A DNA stretch of 64,000 nucleotides, taken from Dyadobacter sp. 676. GTDB lineage: Bacteria; Bacteroidota; Bacteroidia; Cytophagales; Spirosomataceae. The position numbers and the translations under genes were made by a program. How positions within the stretch are numbered: position 1 is the stretch's first letter; every line of letters begins with the position of its first letter. The stretch spans positions 186,001 through 250,000 of the forward strand of contig NZ_CP159289.1 of assembly GCF_040448675.1 (NCBI RefSeq). Reading direction: 5' to 3'. Under the pieces are notes generated by a model, which saw nothing but the letters and a program-made list of their open reading frames with translations, was not told the origin of the DNA and ran no database searches. This document shows positions 33,857-42,870 of this stretch, in pieces.

Positions 33857-35042
33857 GCAAGCCCGGGAAGCGTTCAACAACTCCTTTACGGAGAAAAAGT
33901 ACGAGGATTTTGTCGAATCGCTCAGTTCGGCGTTTCCCGGACAGCTGGATTTCAGGGTGGCGGAAACGCCTGTTTTTGTACCCAAAGAATTGAAAGAGAA
34001 GATCATACGGGCATCGGATCATATCATCGCCACGCTTACCTCTCCTGACTTCCGGACAAAGACGGACCGTGCCGTGCCGTCGAACCAGCACGTGCCCGGC
34101 GAGAACGCGCATACCTCATTCCTGGCAATCGACTATGCCATCTGCCGGAATGCCGCAGGCGAGCTTGTCCCGCAGCTCATTGAATTACAGGGATTTCCGT
34201 CCATATTTGGCTATCAGGCATTTCTTTCCGAATCATTCAGAGAGTTTTTCGATGTTCCCGGGAATTTCAGATACCTGTTTGGGGCGGCTTCGCTTGACGA
34301 ATACGTGTCTAAACTGAAAGCGCTGATCCTCGGCGACGAAGAGCCGGAGCATGTGATTTTGCTTGAAATCTTCCCCGAAAAGCAGAAGACACGCATTGAT
34401 TTCGCGGTTACCCAGCAAATGCTGGGCATTCAGCCGCTATGCTATACGGCATTGATCCGCGAAGGCAGGCAGCTGTTTTACGAAAAAGACGGCCGCAGAA
34501 TCCAGGTCAAACGCATTTATAACCGCCTTATTTTCGACGACCTCTTTACCTATCCTGACTTGCAAACCAGCTATCATTTCACCGACGACGTGGACGTGCA
34601 ATGGGTAGGCCATCCCAACTGGTTTTTCCGTATCAGCAAGTTCGCCATGCCTTTTTTGAATGGGGAATTTGTGCCGGAAACGCGGTTTCTGAGCGATTAT
34701 AAGGATGGTTTCCCCGCCGATCTTCAAAATTACGTGCTGAAACCCCTGTTCTCTTTTGCGGGTTCCGGTGTACAATTGTATATCACAAAAAAGGACTTGG
34801 AGGCTATTCCAGACCCGGAAAATTATATCTTGCAGCGAAAAGTCGCCTACGAACCCGTGATCCAGGCGCCCGACGGCCTCGTGAAATGCGAAATCCGCAT
34901 GATGTACGGCTGGCCCGACGATGCCGAAAAGCCCGAGTTGCTGATCAGCCTGAGCCGATTGAGCCGGGGCGAAATGATCGGCGTCCGGTATAACAAGGAT
35001 TTCACCTGGGTGGGCGGCAGCGCCAGTTTTTTTGAATATTAG
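33849..35042 (+). CDS. ATP-grasp-like protein of unknown function
   Basis: 397-residue cytoplasmic protein I do not recognise as a named family. The C-terminal third has the marks of an ATP-grasp fold: VLKPLFSFAGSGV with Lys298 and a flexible glycine loop, YILQRKVAYEP, VKCEIRMMYGW and LSRGEMIGVRYNKD near the end. The N-terminal part has LIELQGFPSIFGYQAFLS (about 111-128) and a segment RIYNRLIFDDLF near residue 220. It overlaps the repaired amidotransferase frame by 8 bases and is followed one base later by the aminotransferase gene, so it is firmly part of the operon. A second amide- or peptide-bond-forming ligase is the best guess. Confidence 0.7.
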   Translation: MHKQAREAFNNSFTEKKYEDFVESLSSAFPGQLDFRVAETPVFVPKELKEKIIRASDHIIATLTSPDFRTKTDRAVPSNQHVPGENAHTSFLAIDYAICRNAAGELVPQLIELQGFPSIFGYQAFLSESFREFFDVPGNFRYLFGAASLDEYVSKLKALILGDEEPEHVILLEIFPEKQKTRIDFAVTQQMLGIQPLCYTALIREGRQLFYEKDGRRIQVKRIYNRLIFDDLFTYPDLQTSYHFTDDVDVQWVGHPNWFFRISKFAMPFLNGEFVPETRFLSDYKDGFPADLQNYVLKPLFSFAGSGVQLYITKKDLEAIPDPENYILQRKVAYEPVIQAPDGLVKCEIRMMYGWPDDAEKPELLISLSRLSRGEMIGVRYNKDFTWVGGSASFFEY

Positions 35043-35043
35043 A

Positions 35044-36255
35044 ATGCATATTTCACATCGCCAGCATTTTTTTGACCACCTCGCGCAAACTTCCGATTTC
35101 CCGCTTGCCCTTGAAATAGAAAGAGCCGAGGGCGTTTATATGTACGGTCCGGACGGTAAGTCTTATATGGACCTGATCTCCGGTATCGGCGTGAGCAACG
35201 TCGGCCACCGGCACCCCAAAGTGCTGGAAGCCATTCATGCCCAACTGGACAAACATATGCACCTGCTCGTGTACGGCGAGTACGTGCAAAGCGCGCAGGT
35301 GCAACTTGCGAAAGCGTTGTCCGACACGTTACGCCTCAGTGCCCCCTACCCCTCGCCCTTCGGCCTGATCGACAACGTGTATTTTACGAATTCGGGCACC
35401 GAGGCGGTGGAGGGCGCCATGAAACTGGCGAAACGATTTACGAAACGGCGTGAATTCATTTCCTGCTACAATGCCTATCACGGCGCGACGCAGGGTGCGC
35501 TGAGCCTGGCCGGTGCGGAGTTTTTCAAGCGGAATTTTCGTCCGCTACTGCCGGGCGTAAAACATATTCAGCACGGTTATTCCCCTGATCTTGAAAAAAT
35601 TACGGATCAAACTGCCGCGGTCGTTATCGAAGTGATCGGTGGAGAATCCGGCGTACGCATACCGGATGCCGATTACCTGGTCGCATTGCGCCGCAAATGC
35701 GATAAAACCGGCGCTTTATTAATCCTCGATGAAATACAGACGGGCTTTGGCCGTACCGGAAGTTTCTGGGCATTCGAGCAGTACGGTATTTACCCTGATA
35801 TTCTGCTGAGTGCCAAGGGCATGGGCGGAGGCATGCCTATCGGCGCTTTCATGGCATCGCAGCGAATCATGAAAGTGCTGAAAACCAACCCGATACTGGG
35901 ACATATTACGACATTTGGCGGGCATCCCGTTAGCTGCGCCGCCTCGCTGGCTGCATTGCGGGTAACCCTCGACGACCAGCTGCCCCAGGCGGCCATCGTA
36001 AAGGGCGAACTCTTTAAAGCACTGTTAATTCATCCGAAAATCAGGGAAATCCGAGGAAAAGGCCTTATGCTTGCGGCGGAAATGGAATCGTTCGAGAAGT
36101 TAAAAGATACCATCGACCGGTGTATCGAGCGGGGCGTCGTCACCGACTGGTTCCTTTTTTGCGATAATTCCATGCGCATTGCCCCACCGCTCACCATTAC
36201 CGAAGCGCAAATCCGGAAGGCCTGTGCCACTATTATCAACGTCCTGAATGCTTGA
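35044..36255 (+). CDS. Class-III aminotransferase (PLP-dependent)
   Basis: 403-residue fold-type-I aminotransferase of the acetylornithine/ornithine/GABA group. It has YMDLISGIGVSNVGHRHP, NSGTEAVEGAMKLAK, NAYHGATQGALSL, ILDEIQTGFGRTG with the PLP-pyridine Asp, and the PLP lysine Lys258 in LLSAKGMGGGMP. I chose the ATG at 35044, one base after the preceding stop, over a TTG at 35032. In this cluster it may supply or trim an amine-bearing building block such as a diamine or omega-amino acid; the exact substrate is not readable. Confidence 0.93.
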   Translation: MHISHRQHFFDHLAQTSDFPLALEIERAEGVYMYGPDGKSYMDLISGIGVSNVGHRHPKVLEAIHAQLDKHMHLLVYGEYVQSAQVQLAKALSDTLRLSAPYPSPFGLIDNVYFTNSGTEAVEGAMKLAKRFTKRREFISCYNAYHGATQGALSLAGAEFFKRNFRPLLPGVKHIQHGYSPDLEKITDQTAAVVIEVIGGESGVRIPDADYLVALRRKCDKTGALLILDEIQTGFGRTGSFWAFEQYGIYPDILLSAKGMGGGMPIGAFMASQRIMKVLKTNPILGHITTFGGHPVSCAASLAALRVTLDDQLPQAAIVKGELFKALLIHPKIREIRGKGLMLAAEMESFEKLKDTIDRCIERGVVTDWFLFCDNSMRIAPPLTITEAQIRKACATIINVLNA

Positions 36256-36260
36256 ACGAT

Positions 36261-37139
36261 ATGAACTATTCCATTCAAAATGATCATTTAAAGATCTCGG
36301 TGCAGGAAACCGGCGCCGAGCTTTGCCAGATCCAGTCGATCGTAACCGGCAAGGATTTCCTCTGGAATGCCGATCCGGCCGTTTGGGCCAGCTATGCGCC
36401 CGTGCTTTTCCCGGTAATCGGGGCCATTAAGAATGGTTTTGTGAAATACAAAGGAGGCGAATACGCGGTGCCTCGCCATGGAATGGTCCGCAACAACACA
36501 AATGTTAGACTGACGAACCAAACAACTGACAGTCTAACATTTACATTAAAATACAGCGAAGAAACGCTGGCCATTTACCCTTTCCGGTTCGAATTTCAAA
36601 TTACCTACCGGCTTGAAGGTAAAAGGGTGGTTGTCGATCATAAAGTGATTAACCACGACGCTTCCGAAATGCTCTTCTCATTGGGAGGCCACCCTGCATT
36701 CAAATGCCCGCTGCATGAAGGCGAGGTTTACGAGGATTATTACCTTGAATTCGAGGCCATTGAAAACGACTCGACCTGGCTGCTTGAAAAGAACGGACTG
36801 GTAAGCGATATTACGAAACCGGTTCTCGAAGATACTAATGTGCTGCATCTGAACCGCCACTTGTTCGACAACGATGCATTGATTTTCAAACACTTAATCT
36901 CCAAACAGGTAAGTCTGAGAAGCACCAGATCCGGACAGGTCATTACAGTTTATTACAAAGATTTCCCCTATCTCGGCATCTGGGCAAAACCCGGTGGTCA
37001 TTTCGTCTGCATCGAACCCTGGCTCGGCATCGCCGACAGCGCGGATTCGGATCAGAATTTTGAGACGAAAGAAGGAATTTTGAAGCTGAAAGCGGGTGAG
37101 ACGTTCGAAGCGAGTTTCACGATCGAAATCAACGAATAG
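36261..37139 (+). CDS. Aldose 1-epimerase family protein
   Basis: 292-residue mutarotase-like protein. I chose the ATG at 36261 rather than a TTG at 36252. It shows GAELCQIQSIVTGKDFLWN, the active-site segment AVPRHGMVRN, SLGGHPAFKCPL with a conserved His, and FVCIEPWLGIAD with the catalytic-type Glu. Family members interconvert sugar anomers or act on hexose-6-phosphates. It follows the aminotransferase stop by 5 bases and may be a passenger in the operon; a link to the ligases is not obvious. Confidence 0.88.
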   Translation: MNYSIQNDHLKISVQETGAELCQIQSIVTGKDFLWNADPAVWASYAPVLFPVIGAIKNGFVKYKGGEYAVPRHGMVRNNTNVRLTNQTTDSLTFTLKYSEETLAIYPFRFEFQITYRLEGKRVVVDHKVINHDASEMLFSLGGHPAFKCPLHEGEVYEDYYLEFEAIENDSTWLLEKNGLVSDITKPVLEDTNVLHLNRHLFDNDALIFKHLISKQVSLRSTRSGQVITVYYKDFPYLGIWAKPGGHFVCIEPWLGIADSADSDQNFETKEGILKLKAGETFEASFTIEINE

Positions 37140-37351
37140 CCATCTTCGCTTGCTTCGTGGTCGTCCCTTACGGAATTCCAGGATTTGCGTATGATAATTG
37201 GCTATGATACTGCGGCGCTACGCGACATGGCGTTGGTAGTGGCGATCGAACAGCCGTTCCGAACAACAATACGCTGAAATTCCAATGATTTTATAGTGCA
37301 TGACGGATTAAGATAGATAAACGATAACTATTTGCCCCATGCATGGCAAAT
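37140..37351. other. Convergent intergenic region
   Basis: About 210 bases between the epimerase and trxA 3' ends. It has a weak hairpin TTTGCC/GGCAAA (37331-37350) and otherwise nothing I can interpret. Confidence 0.5.
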
Positions 37352-37373
37352 AAAAAAGCCCCGTCACCGGGGC
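37352..37373 (-). terminator. Intrinsic terminator of trxA
   Basis: 6-bp stem GCCCCG/CGGGGC with a TCAC loop and six T on the minus strand, 28 bases after the trxA stop. Confidence 0.85.
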
Positions 37374-37401
37374 CTTTAACTCTTTCACAAATCAGCGATT
37401 A

Positions 37402-37734
37402 TCAAACGGTCGCTTCGATTTGCGCATTCAATTTATCTTCAAGGGTTGTTTTGGGAACAACGCCTACAACTTTATCTACCAATTGGCCGCCTTTGAAAAT
37501 CATCAGCGTAGGGATACTCCGAATACCAAATTTTGCAGGTACCGAAGAATTCATATCCACATCCATTTTACCGATAACCGCCTTGCCTTCGTACTCACCC
37601 GCAAGCTGCTCCACAACCGGACCGATCATTTTACAAGGCCCGCACCACTCAGCCCAAAAGTCAACAAGTACTGGTTTCTCACCCTGAATCAGTTCGTCGA
37701 AGGTGCTATCGGTAATTTCAAGTGCTTTTCCCAT
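37402..37734 (-). CDS. trxA: Thioredoxin
   Basis: 110-residue thioredoxin, the general cytoplasmic disulfide reductant. The active site is WAEWCGPCKM (residues 28-37), followed by GKMDVDMNSSVPAKFGIRSIPTLMIFKGG with the cis-proline. Length and motifs are canonical, with no signal peptide. It lies 86 bases downstream of the dnaE stop on the same strand and has its own strong terminator; trxA next to dnaE is a common arrangement in Bacteroidetes. Confidence 0.97.
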   Translation of the reverse strand: MGKALEITDSTFDELIQGEKPVLVDFWAEWCGPCKMIGPVVEQLAGEYEGKAVIGKMDVDMNSSVPAKFGIRSIPTLMIFKGGQLVDKVVGVVPKTTLEDKLNAQIEATV

Positions 37735-37820
37735 GTTTTAAGTGTCTAAAATGTTATTTATCAATCTGGGTTAATAAGGAATATTCATATCTAAAAGTTC
37801 CTTACTTAAACCAATAGGGA

Positions 37821-40800
37821 TCAGTTTAGGGAGAAATTCACGCCGTGGAAACCCCTTAGCACCTTAAACAGCTCATTACTAGGCGCTACCCTGTAACCGC
37901 GCGACAACATTTCAACTTCCAGGTGCGTCTCCGGGTCCTTCACCGTCATGCTCACCTGGCAGCCTCCCGGGTGGCTTCCGAACGTTTCGTTGAGCACATG
38001 AATGAACTGCGCGTCGATTTGATCCAGCGTAAGGTTGATCTTGATTTTTCTGCACATTTTCTCCATGATTTCAGGCAGCAGTTGTATCTGCGAAATCTTG
38101 AATTCGAACTGATCCTCCTGCTTCCAGCGGTTCTGGACTTTGCCTTTGATATACAGGAACTGACCGGTTTGCAGATAATTTTTAAAACGAATATAATCTT
38201 CGCCTCCGATCAGCATTTCCATGGCGCCCTGGTAATCTTCTATTTTAAAGATCATGAACAAACTACCGTTCTTGGAAATCCGTTCCTGCGCGCTCGTAAC
38301 GATACCGGCCACATTGATTTCCTTTCCAAAATACCGTGGTACCCGTTCGCCTTCGTGGATTTCCAGGACTTTATCGAGCGTACAGGAGCAAAAATTATCC
38401 AGCTCGGTACGGAAAGTATCGAGCGGATGGCCTGAAATGTAGAAGCCTACCACCTCCTGCTCGTAACGGAGCTTGGCCAGATCGTCCCAGGGTTCGATAT
38501 CGGCCGCTTTCGGCTTGGCCAATGTAGAACCGCTGTCACCCAGCATTCCGAACAACGATGCCTGTGCGGATGACTTTTCGGCATGGTAGTTGTTGGCGTA
38601 GCGGATCAGCTTCTCGATGAACGTACCATTCTCCCCGGCCTCGGAGGCAAAATACTGCGCACGATGGTAATCGGTGAAGCAATCGAATGCGCCCGCGTAT
38701 GCCAGACTTTCCAGGGTTTTCTTGTTGACGGTACGCAGGTTGACACGTGTTATGAAATCGAAAACATCCTTGAACGGGCCGTTTTTCATCCTTTCTTCGA
38801 TAATGGATTCCACCGCCGCATCGCCGCTGCCCTTCACGCCCGCGAGCCCGAAACGGATTTCGCCCTTTTTGTTTACGCTAAACTGCCGCTCCGATTCATT
38901 GATATCCGGCCCGAGAACCGGTAATCCGAGGTTTTTACATTCCTCCATAAAGAATGTAATTTTATCGATGCTGCCGAGCGAGCTCGTCAATACCGAGGCC
39001 ATATATTCGGCGGGATAATGCGCTTTGAGGTAGGCCGTTTGATAAGCCACGAATGCGTAGCAGGTCGAGTGGGACTTGTTGAATGCGTAAGACGCAAATG
39101 CCTCCCAGTCGGTCCAGATCTTTTCGAGCTTCTTGGGGTCGAGGCCCTTTTCGGTGCCGCCTTTCATGAAGTCGCCTTTCAGCTTGTTCAGCGTTTCGAT
39201 CTGCTTTTTACCCATGGCTTTCCGCAGCGTATCCGCCTGACCCTTCGTAAAGCCGGCCAGTTTCTGCGACAAGAGCATTACCTGCTCCTGATACACCGTA
39301 ATACCATAAGTATCAGCCAGATATTCTTCCAGTTCAGGCAAATCGTAAGTCACTTCTTCCTGACCATTCTTCCGGCGGATAAAGTTGGGGATGTACGCGA
39401 TCGGGCCCGGGCGGTACAATGCATTCATCGCAATAAGGTGCTCGAAACGGTCGGGAATGAGGTCGCGCATGTACTTCTTCATCCCGTCGGATTCAAACTG
39501 GAATATCGCATTGGTGTCGCCGCGCTGGAAGAGTTCAAAAACCTTCGGGTCGTCCAGCGGTACATCGTCGATCACAATATCTATGTCATGGTTATTCTTG
39601 ATCATCCGGAGGGCTTCTTTGATAATGGACAAGTTCCGGAGACCCAAAAAGTCCATCTTGATTACGCCCGCGTCCTCGATGATTTTTCCCTGATACTGGG
39701 TAATGAGAAAGTCGGAATCTTTAGAGGTACTTACAGGAATGATCTCCGTCAAATCGCTGGGTGCGATAATGATACCCGCCGCATGGATACCGGTGTTCCG
39801 GACGGTACCTTCAAGTCTGCGTGCCTCCTGCAAAACACTGGCCTGCAAGTCGTTGCCCATTGCAATGGCGCGCATTCGCTTCACATTCTCCAGTTCATCG
39901 GGCGAAATGCCCTCCTTTTTCATGAGACTACCCTCCCCTTCCAGCGGCGCAGTGAAAATACGGTTCAGTGTCATATTGTACGTCGGCTTGTCGGGAACGA
40001 GTTTGGCCAGCGCATTCGCTTCGGGCAACGGCAGGTCCATCACCCGCGCCACGTCCTTAATCGCCGATTTGGCGGCCATTGTACCATAGGTCACAATCTG
40101 CGCAACCTGGTTATAGCCATATTTTTTCACCACATAATCGATCACTTTCTGACGACCGTCATCGTCGAAGTCGGTATCGATATCGGGCATCGAGATACGG
40201 TCGGGATTCAGGAAACGCTCAAAAAGCAGGTCGTATTTAATAGGGTCGATATTGGTGATCCCGATACAATAGGCAACCGCCGAGCCCGCCGCCGAACCAC
40301 GTCCCGGGCCGATGAAAACGCCCATTTTGCGCCCCGCTTCAATGAAATCGGCCACGATAAGGAAGTAACCGGGAAAACCCATGTTCCGGATCGTTTGCAG
40401 CTCGAAGTTGAGCCGCTCCTCGATTTCTGGCGTCACCACGTCATATTTCTTGCGCGCCCCCTCGAACGTGAGGTGCCGCAAGTACTCCCACTGGTTCAGA
40501 ACATCGGCGGTAAGCTCCTTCTTGCCCACCATTTCCGACAGCGTATGCGTCTTGAATTCGTCGGGAATCGGGAAGTTGGGCAGCATGATATCTTTCCGGA
40601 GATCGAGCGTTTTGATTTTGTCTACGATCTCATTGGTATTGTCCAGCGATTCGGGCAGGTCGTTGAACAATTGCAGCATCTCCGCCGTATTTTTGAAATA
40701 GAACTGATCGTTGTAGAAGGCGAAACGCGAACCTTTCGGAATACCTTTTTCGTCGTCAAAATCCTTAGCCGACGGCGTGCTTTGCTTGTCGCCGGTGTTG

Positions 40801-41471
40801 ATACACAGCAAGATATCGTGGGCGTTCCAGTCCTCACGGTCGACATAATGTGAATCGTTCGAGCAAATGATCTTCACGTTGTACTTCCGTGCGAACTTGA
40901 CAAGCACCTCATTCACGATATACTGGTCGCGAATATCGTGACGCTGCAATTCCACGTAAAAATCGTCCCCAAACAAATCCAGCCACCACCTGAACTCGCG
41001 TTCGGCAGCTTCTTCGCCCTGGCGCAGGATCGTTTTGGGAATGATGGCGCCAATGCAACAGGTGGTGGCGATCAACCCCTGGTGATATTGCACGATCAGG
41101 CTCTTATCGATCCTCGGGTATTTACCGTACATCCCTTCGATAAAACCCAGCGAACACATTTTCACCAGGTTTTTATAGCCAATCTCGTCTTTGGCCAATA
41201 GCAACTGATGGTGACGGACGTCCTTTTTATCCTTCGTAAACTGCTGGACTCTCCTATCCTCGACCACATAAAATTCGCAGCCGACGATCGGCTTGATGCC
41301 TTGCTTGTTCCCCTCGGCCACAAACTCGAACACACCGAACATATTGCCGTGGTCGGTAATGGCGACGGCGGGCATGTTATCCTCCTTGGCCTTCTTGAAT
41401 AGCTTTTTAATATCGGCAGCACCGTCGAGCAGCGAGAACTGCGTATGACAGTGCAAATGTGAAAATTGCAT
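37821..41471 (-). CDS. dnaE: DNA polymerase III alpha subunit
   Basis: 1,216-residue replicative polymerase. The N-terminal PHP domain reads FSHLHCHTQFSLLDGAADIKK. The catalytic palm has GPGRGSAAGSAVAYCIGIT and MPDIDTDFDDDGRQKV with the catalytic aspartates, followed by ALYRPGPIAYIPNFI and the HhH and OB-fold regions (INVAGIVTSAQERISKNG) toward the C-terminus. It is a DnaE1-type protein and intact. A long open frame on the opposite strand is a codon-usage shadow. Confidence 0.97.
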   Translation of the reverse strand: MQFSHLHCHTQFSLLDGAADIKKLFKKAKEDNMPAVAITDHGNMFGVFEFVAEGNKQGIKPIVGCEFYVVEDRRVQQFTKDKKDVRHHQLLLAKDEIGYKNLVKMCSLGFIEGMYGKYPRIDKSLIVQYHQGLIATTCCIGAIIPKTILRQGEEAAEREFRWWLDLFGDDFYVELQRHDIRDQYIVNEVLVKFARKYNVKIICSNDSHYVDREDWNAHDILLCINTGDKQSTPSAKDFDDEKGIPKGSRFAFYNDQFYFKNTAEMLQLFNDLPESLDNTNEIVDKIKTLDLRKDIMLPNFPIPDEFKTHTLSEMVGKKELTADVLNQWEYLRHLTFEGARKKYDVVTPEIEERLNFELQTIRNMGFPGYFLIVADFIEAGRKMGVFIGPGRGSAAGSAVAYCIGITNIDPIKYDLLFERFLNPDRISMPDIDTDFDDDGRQKVIDYVVKKYGYNQVAQIVTYGTMAAKSAIKDVARVMDLPLPEANALAKLVPDKPTYNMTLNRIFTAPLEGEGSLMKKEGISPDELENVKRMRAIAMGNDLQASVLQEARRLEGTVRNTGIHAAGIIIAPSDLTEIIPVSTSKDSDFLITQYQGKIIEDAGVIKMDFLGLRNLSIIKEALRMIKNNHDIDIVIDDVPLDDPKVFELFQRGDTNAIFQFESDGMKKYMRDLIPDRFEHLIAMNALYRPGPIAYIPNFIRRKNGQEEVTYDLPELEEYLADTYGITVYQEQVMLLSQKLAGFTKGQADTLRKAMGKKQIETLNKLKGDFMKGGTEKGLDPKKLEKIWTDWEAFASYAFNKSHSTCYAFVAYQTAYLKAHYPAEYMASVLTSSLGSIDKITFFMEECKNLGLPVLGPDINESERQFSVNKKGEIRFGLAGVKGSGDAAVESIIEERMKNGPFKDVFDFITRVNLRTVNKKTLESLAYAGAFDCFTDYHRAQYFASEAGENGTFIEKLIRYANNYHAEKSSAQASLFGMLGDSGSTLAKPKAADIEPWDDLAKLRYEQEVVGFYISGHPLDTFRTELDNFCSCTLDKVLEIHEGERVPRYFGKEINVAGIVTSAQERISKNGSLFMIFKIEDYQGAMEMLIGGEDYIRFKNYLQTGQFLYIKGKVQNRWKQEDQFEFKISQIQLLPEIMEKMCRKIKINLTLDQIDAQFIHVLNETFGSHPGGCQVSMTVKDPETHLEVEMLSRGYRVAPSNELFKVLRGFHGVNFSLN

Positions 41472-41528
41472 ATTAAACGGGTTGTAATGGGTCTTGCAGC
41501 CTGGTGAAATCGGAATCAGCGTGTCGGG

Positions 41529-42200
41529 TCAATGCTCCTCCGCTTCCTCATACAATACATAATTCATATAATCGGTAAACGGTTTCAAGAGCTTGATGCC
41601 TTTCAAAACCTTGTCGCCGAAGTCCTTCGAAGCCACCTCTTTATCCGTATAGCGATGCATAAAGAAAAGTTGCTTGCGTTTCAGCAGCTCGATTTCCGGG
41701 TGGTCCTTGGCATAACCCTTCGGCATCGTTTTCAGGCTTTCCCCGTGGATTTCAGGAAAATAGCTATGAAATTCCTTTTCGTGGATAATGCTTTTCAGTT
41801 CGTCGGCATTGTAATCGATCTCCTGACGGAAACGGGCGAGTTGCTCGGTTGTAACCTCCCACATTCCACCGCCCAGGAACGACTGGTCGCCCGGCTGGAT
41901 TTGCAGGTAGTAGTCGATCTTGCCCGAACTTTTGCCACCCGGGCCGATGCCGGCGGCCAGATTTTTCTTGTACGGGTCCTTGTTTTTCGAAAAACGGACA
42001 TCCCGGTAAATGCGCAGCATACAGTCTTTGACCTGCACATTTCCCAGGTCTTGAAACTTCCCTACCTCCGTAATCAGGTACCCGACCAGCTTTTCCATAT
42101 CCGCCTTCGCGGCTTCGTACGATTTCTTATTTTCCTGAAACCACTCCCTGTTATTGTTTTCGGCTAATTGACTGAGAAAGTGCAGCGTTTTAGAATCCAT
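41529..42200 (-). CDS. DUF2461 family protein
   Basis: 223-residue cytoplasmic protein of DUF2461 (TIGR02453-like). It shows NNNREWFQENKKSYEAAKADM near the start, MLRIYRDVRFSKNKDPYKKN, YYLQIQPGDQSFLGGGMWEV and LKTMPKGYAKDHPEIELLKRK, all characteristic of the family. The function is unknown; the family is widespread in bacteria and fungi. A promoter box lies upstream at 42226-42233. It ends 58 bases before the dnaE start. Confidence 0.93.
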   Translation of the reverse strand: MDSKTLHFLSQLAENNNREWFQENKKSYEAAKADMEKLVGYLITEVGKFQDLGNVQVKDCMLRIYRDVRFSKNKDPYKKNLAAGIGPGGKSSGKIDYYLQIQPGDQSFLGGGMWEVTTEQLARFRQEIDYNADELKSIIHEKEFHSYFPEIHGESLKTMPKGYAKDHPEIELLKRKQLFFMHRYTDKEVASKDFGDKVLKGIKLLKPFTDYMNYVLYEEAEEH

Positions 42201-42225
42201 GTCGTGTTGGTGAAGGTATAAAATT

Positions 42226-42233
42226 CAAATTTA
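42226..42233 (-). promoter_or_regulatory. Putative -7 box for the DUF2461 gene
   Basis: Minus-strand TAAATTTG, 26 bases before the ATG; a TTG lies 15 bases further upstream. Confidence 0.4.
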
Positions 42234-42316
42234 CTACGTTTTCTGGTTCAATTTAACGAATTTTGGGATTAAGAAAAGGCTAATGCTTACCCGAAAACGC
42301 TAACCTGTTGATAGCT

Positions 42317-42514
42317 ATGAATGTGCAGTATTTGTCGAATGAAGAAGGGAAAAGGGTTGCTGTCCAGATCTCGATGGAAGAATGGGAAGATATGCAACTC
42401 CGCCTTAAAAAAAGTAACTTTTTAGAGTCGTTCACGCAGTCCCTGAAAGAGTTAAAGATGATGCGGGACGGTAAATTGCCCAAACCGGACATTAGCGAGT
42501 TATTCAATGACTAG
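42317..42514 (+). CDS. Putative antitoxin of a RelE-type module
   Basis: 65-residue protein from the ATG at 42317 (MNVQYLSNEEGKRVAVQIS). The short length, the N-terminal beta-strand that reads like a ribbon-helix-helix or Phd/YefM-type DNA-binding start, a helical middle (EEWEDMQLRLKKSNFLESF) and an acidic end (PDISELFND) fit a type II antitoxin. Its stop overlaps the toxin start by 8 bases, the usual coupled arrangement. The family cannot be named with certainty. Confidence 0.72.
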   Translation: MNVQYLSNEEGKRVAVQISMEEWEDMQLRLKKSNFLESFTQSLKELKMMRDGKLPKPDISELFND

Positions 42515-42834
42515 GGTCACCTTCGTACCGCATTTCAAGAGGGAGTTTAAGAGGTTGTCCAAAAAATTCCCCTCGCTGGAAGCGGACATGAATGGCCTTG
42601 TCAGTCAGTTAAGTAAAAAGCCGGATCTTGGTACCCCCCCTTGGCGGAAATGTGTTCAAAATTCGCTGGCCAGTTAAAAGTAAGGGCAAGGGCAAAAGCG
42701 GCGGTGTGAGAGTAATTACATATTATGTTACAGAAGACGGCGAACTGTACTTACTTACCATTTATGACAAGTCGGAGCAGGAAAGCATTGCTCCAAGGCA
42801 AATCCGTCAGTTAATCGAAACAATTTTTAACTAA
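42507..42834 (+). CDS. RelE/ParE-type toxin, broken by a +1 frameshift
   Basis: Toxin of the RelE/ParE superfamily, predicted to cleave mRNA on ribosomes or to target gyrase. Frame 1 gives TRVTFVPHFKREFKRLSKKFP and KKPDLGTP; then C7 (42634-42640) shifts the frame and translation stops after about 56 residues. With C6 it continues LGGNVFKIRWPVKSKGKGK, GGVRVITYYVTEDGELYLL, the conserved C-terminal TIYDKSEQES and LIETIFN, for 108 residues. As sequenced the toxin lacks the basic and aromatic active-site core. Inactivation may be real or an assembly error. Confidence 0.82.
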
Positions 42835-42870
42835 TACCTACATCCGGATCCAGTTCCGGCACTTTTACAA

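Noticed and set aside
39018..40853. 611-residue plus-strand open frame inside dnaE
   Set aside because: Lies entirely antisense to a highly conserved polymerase gene, has no recognisable domain, and is explained by codon bias.
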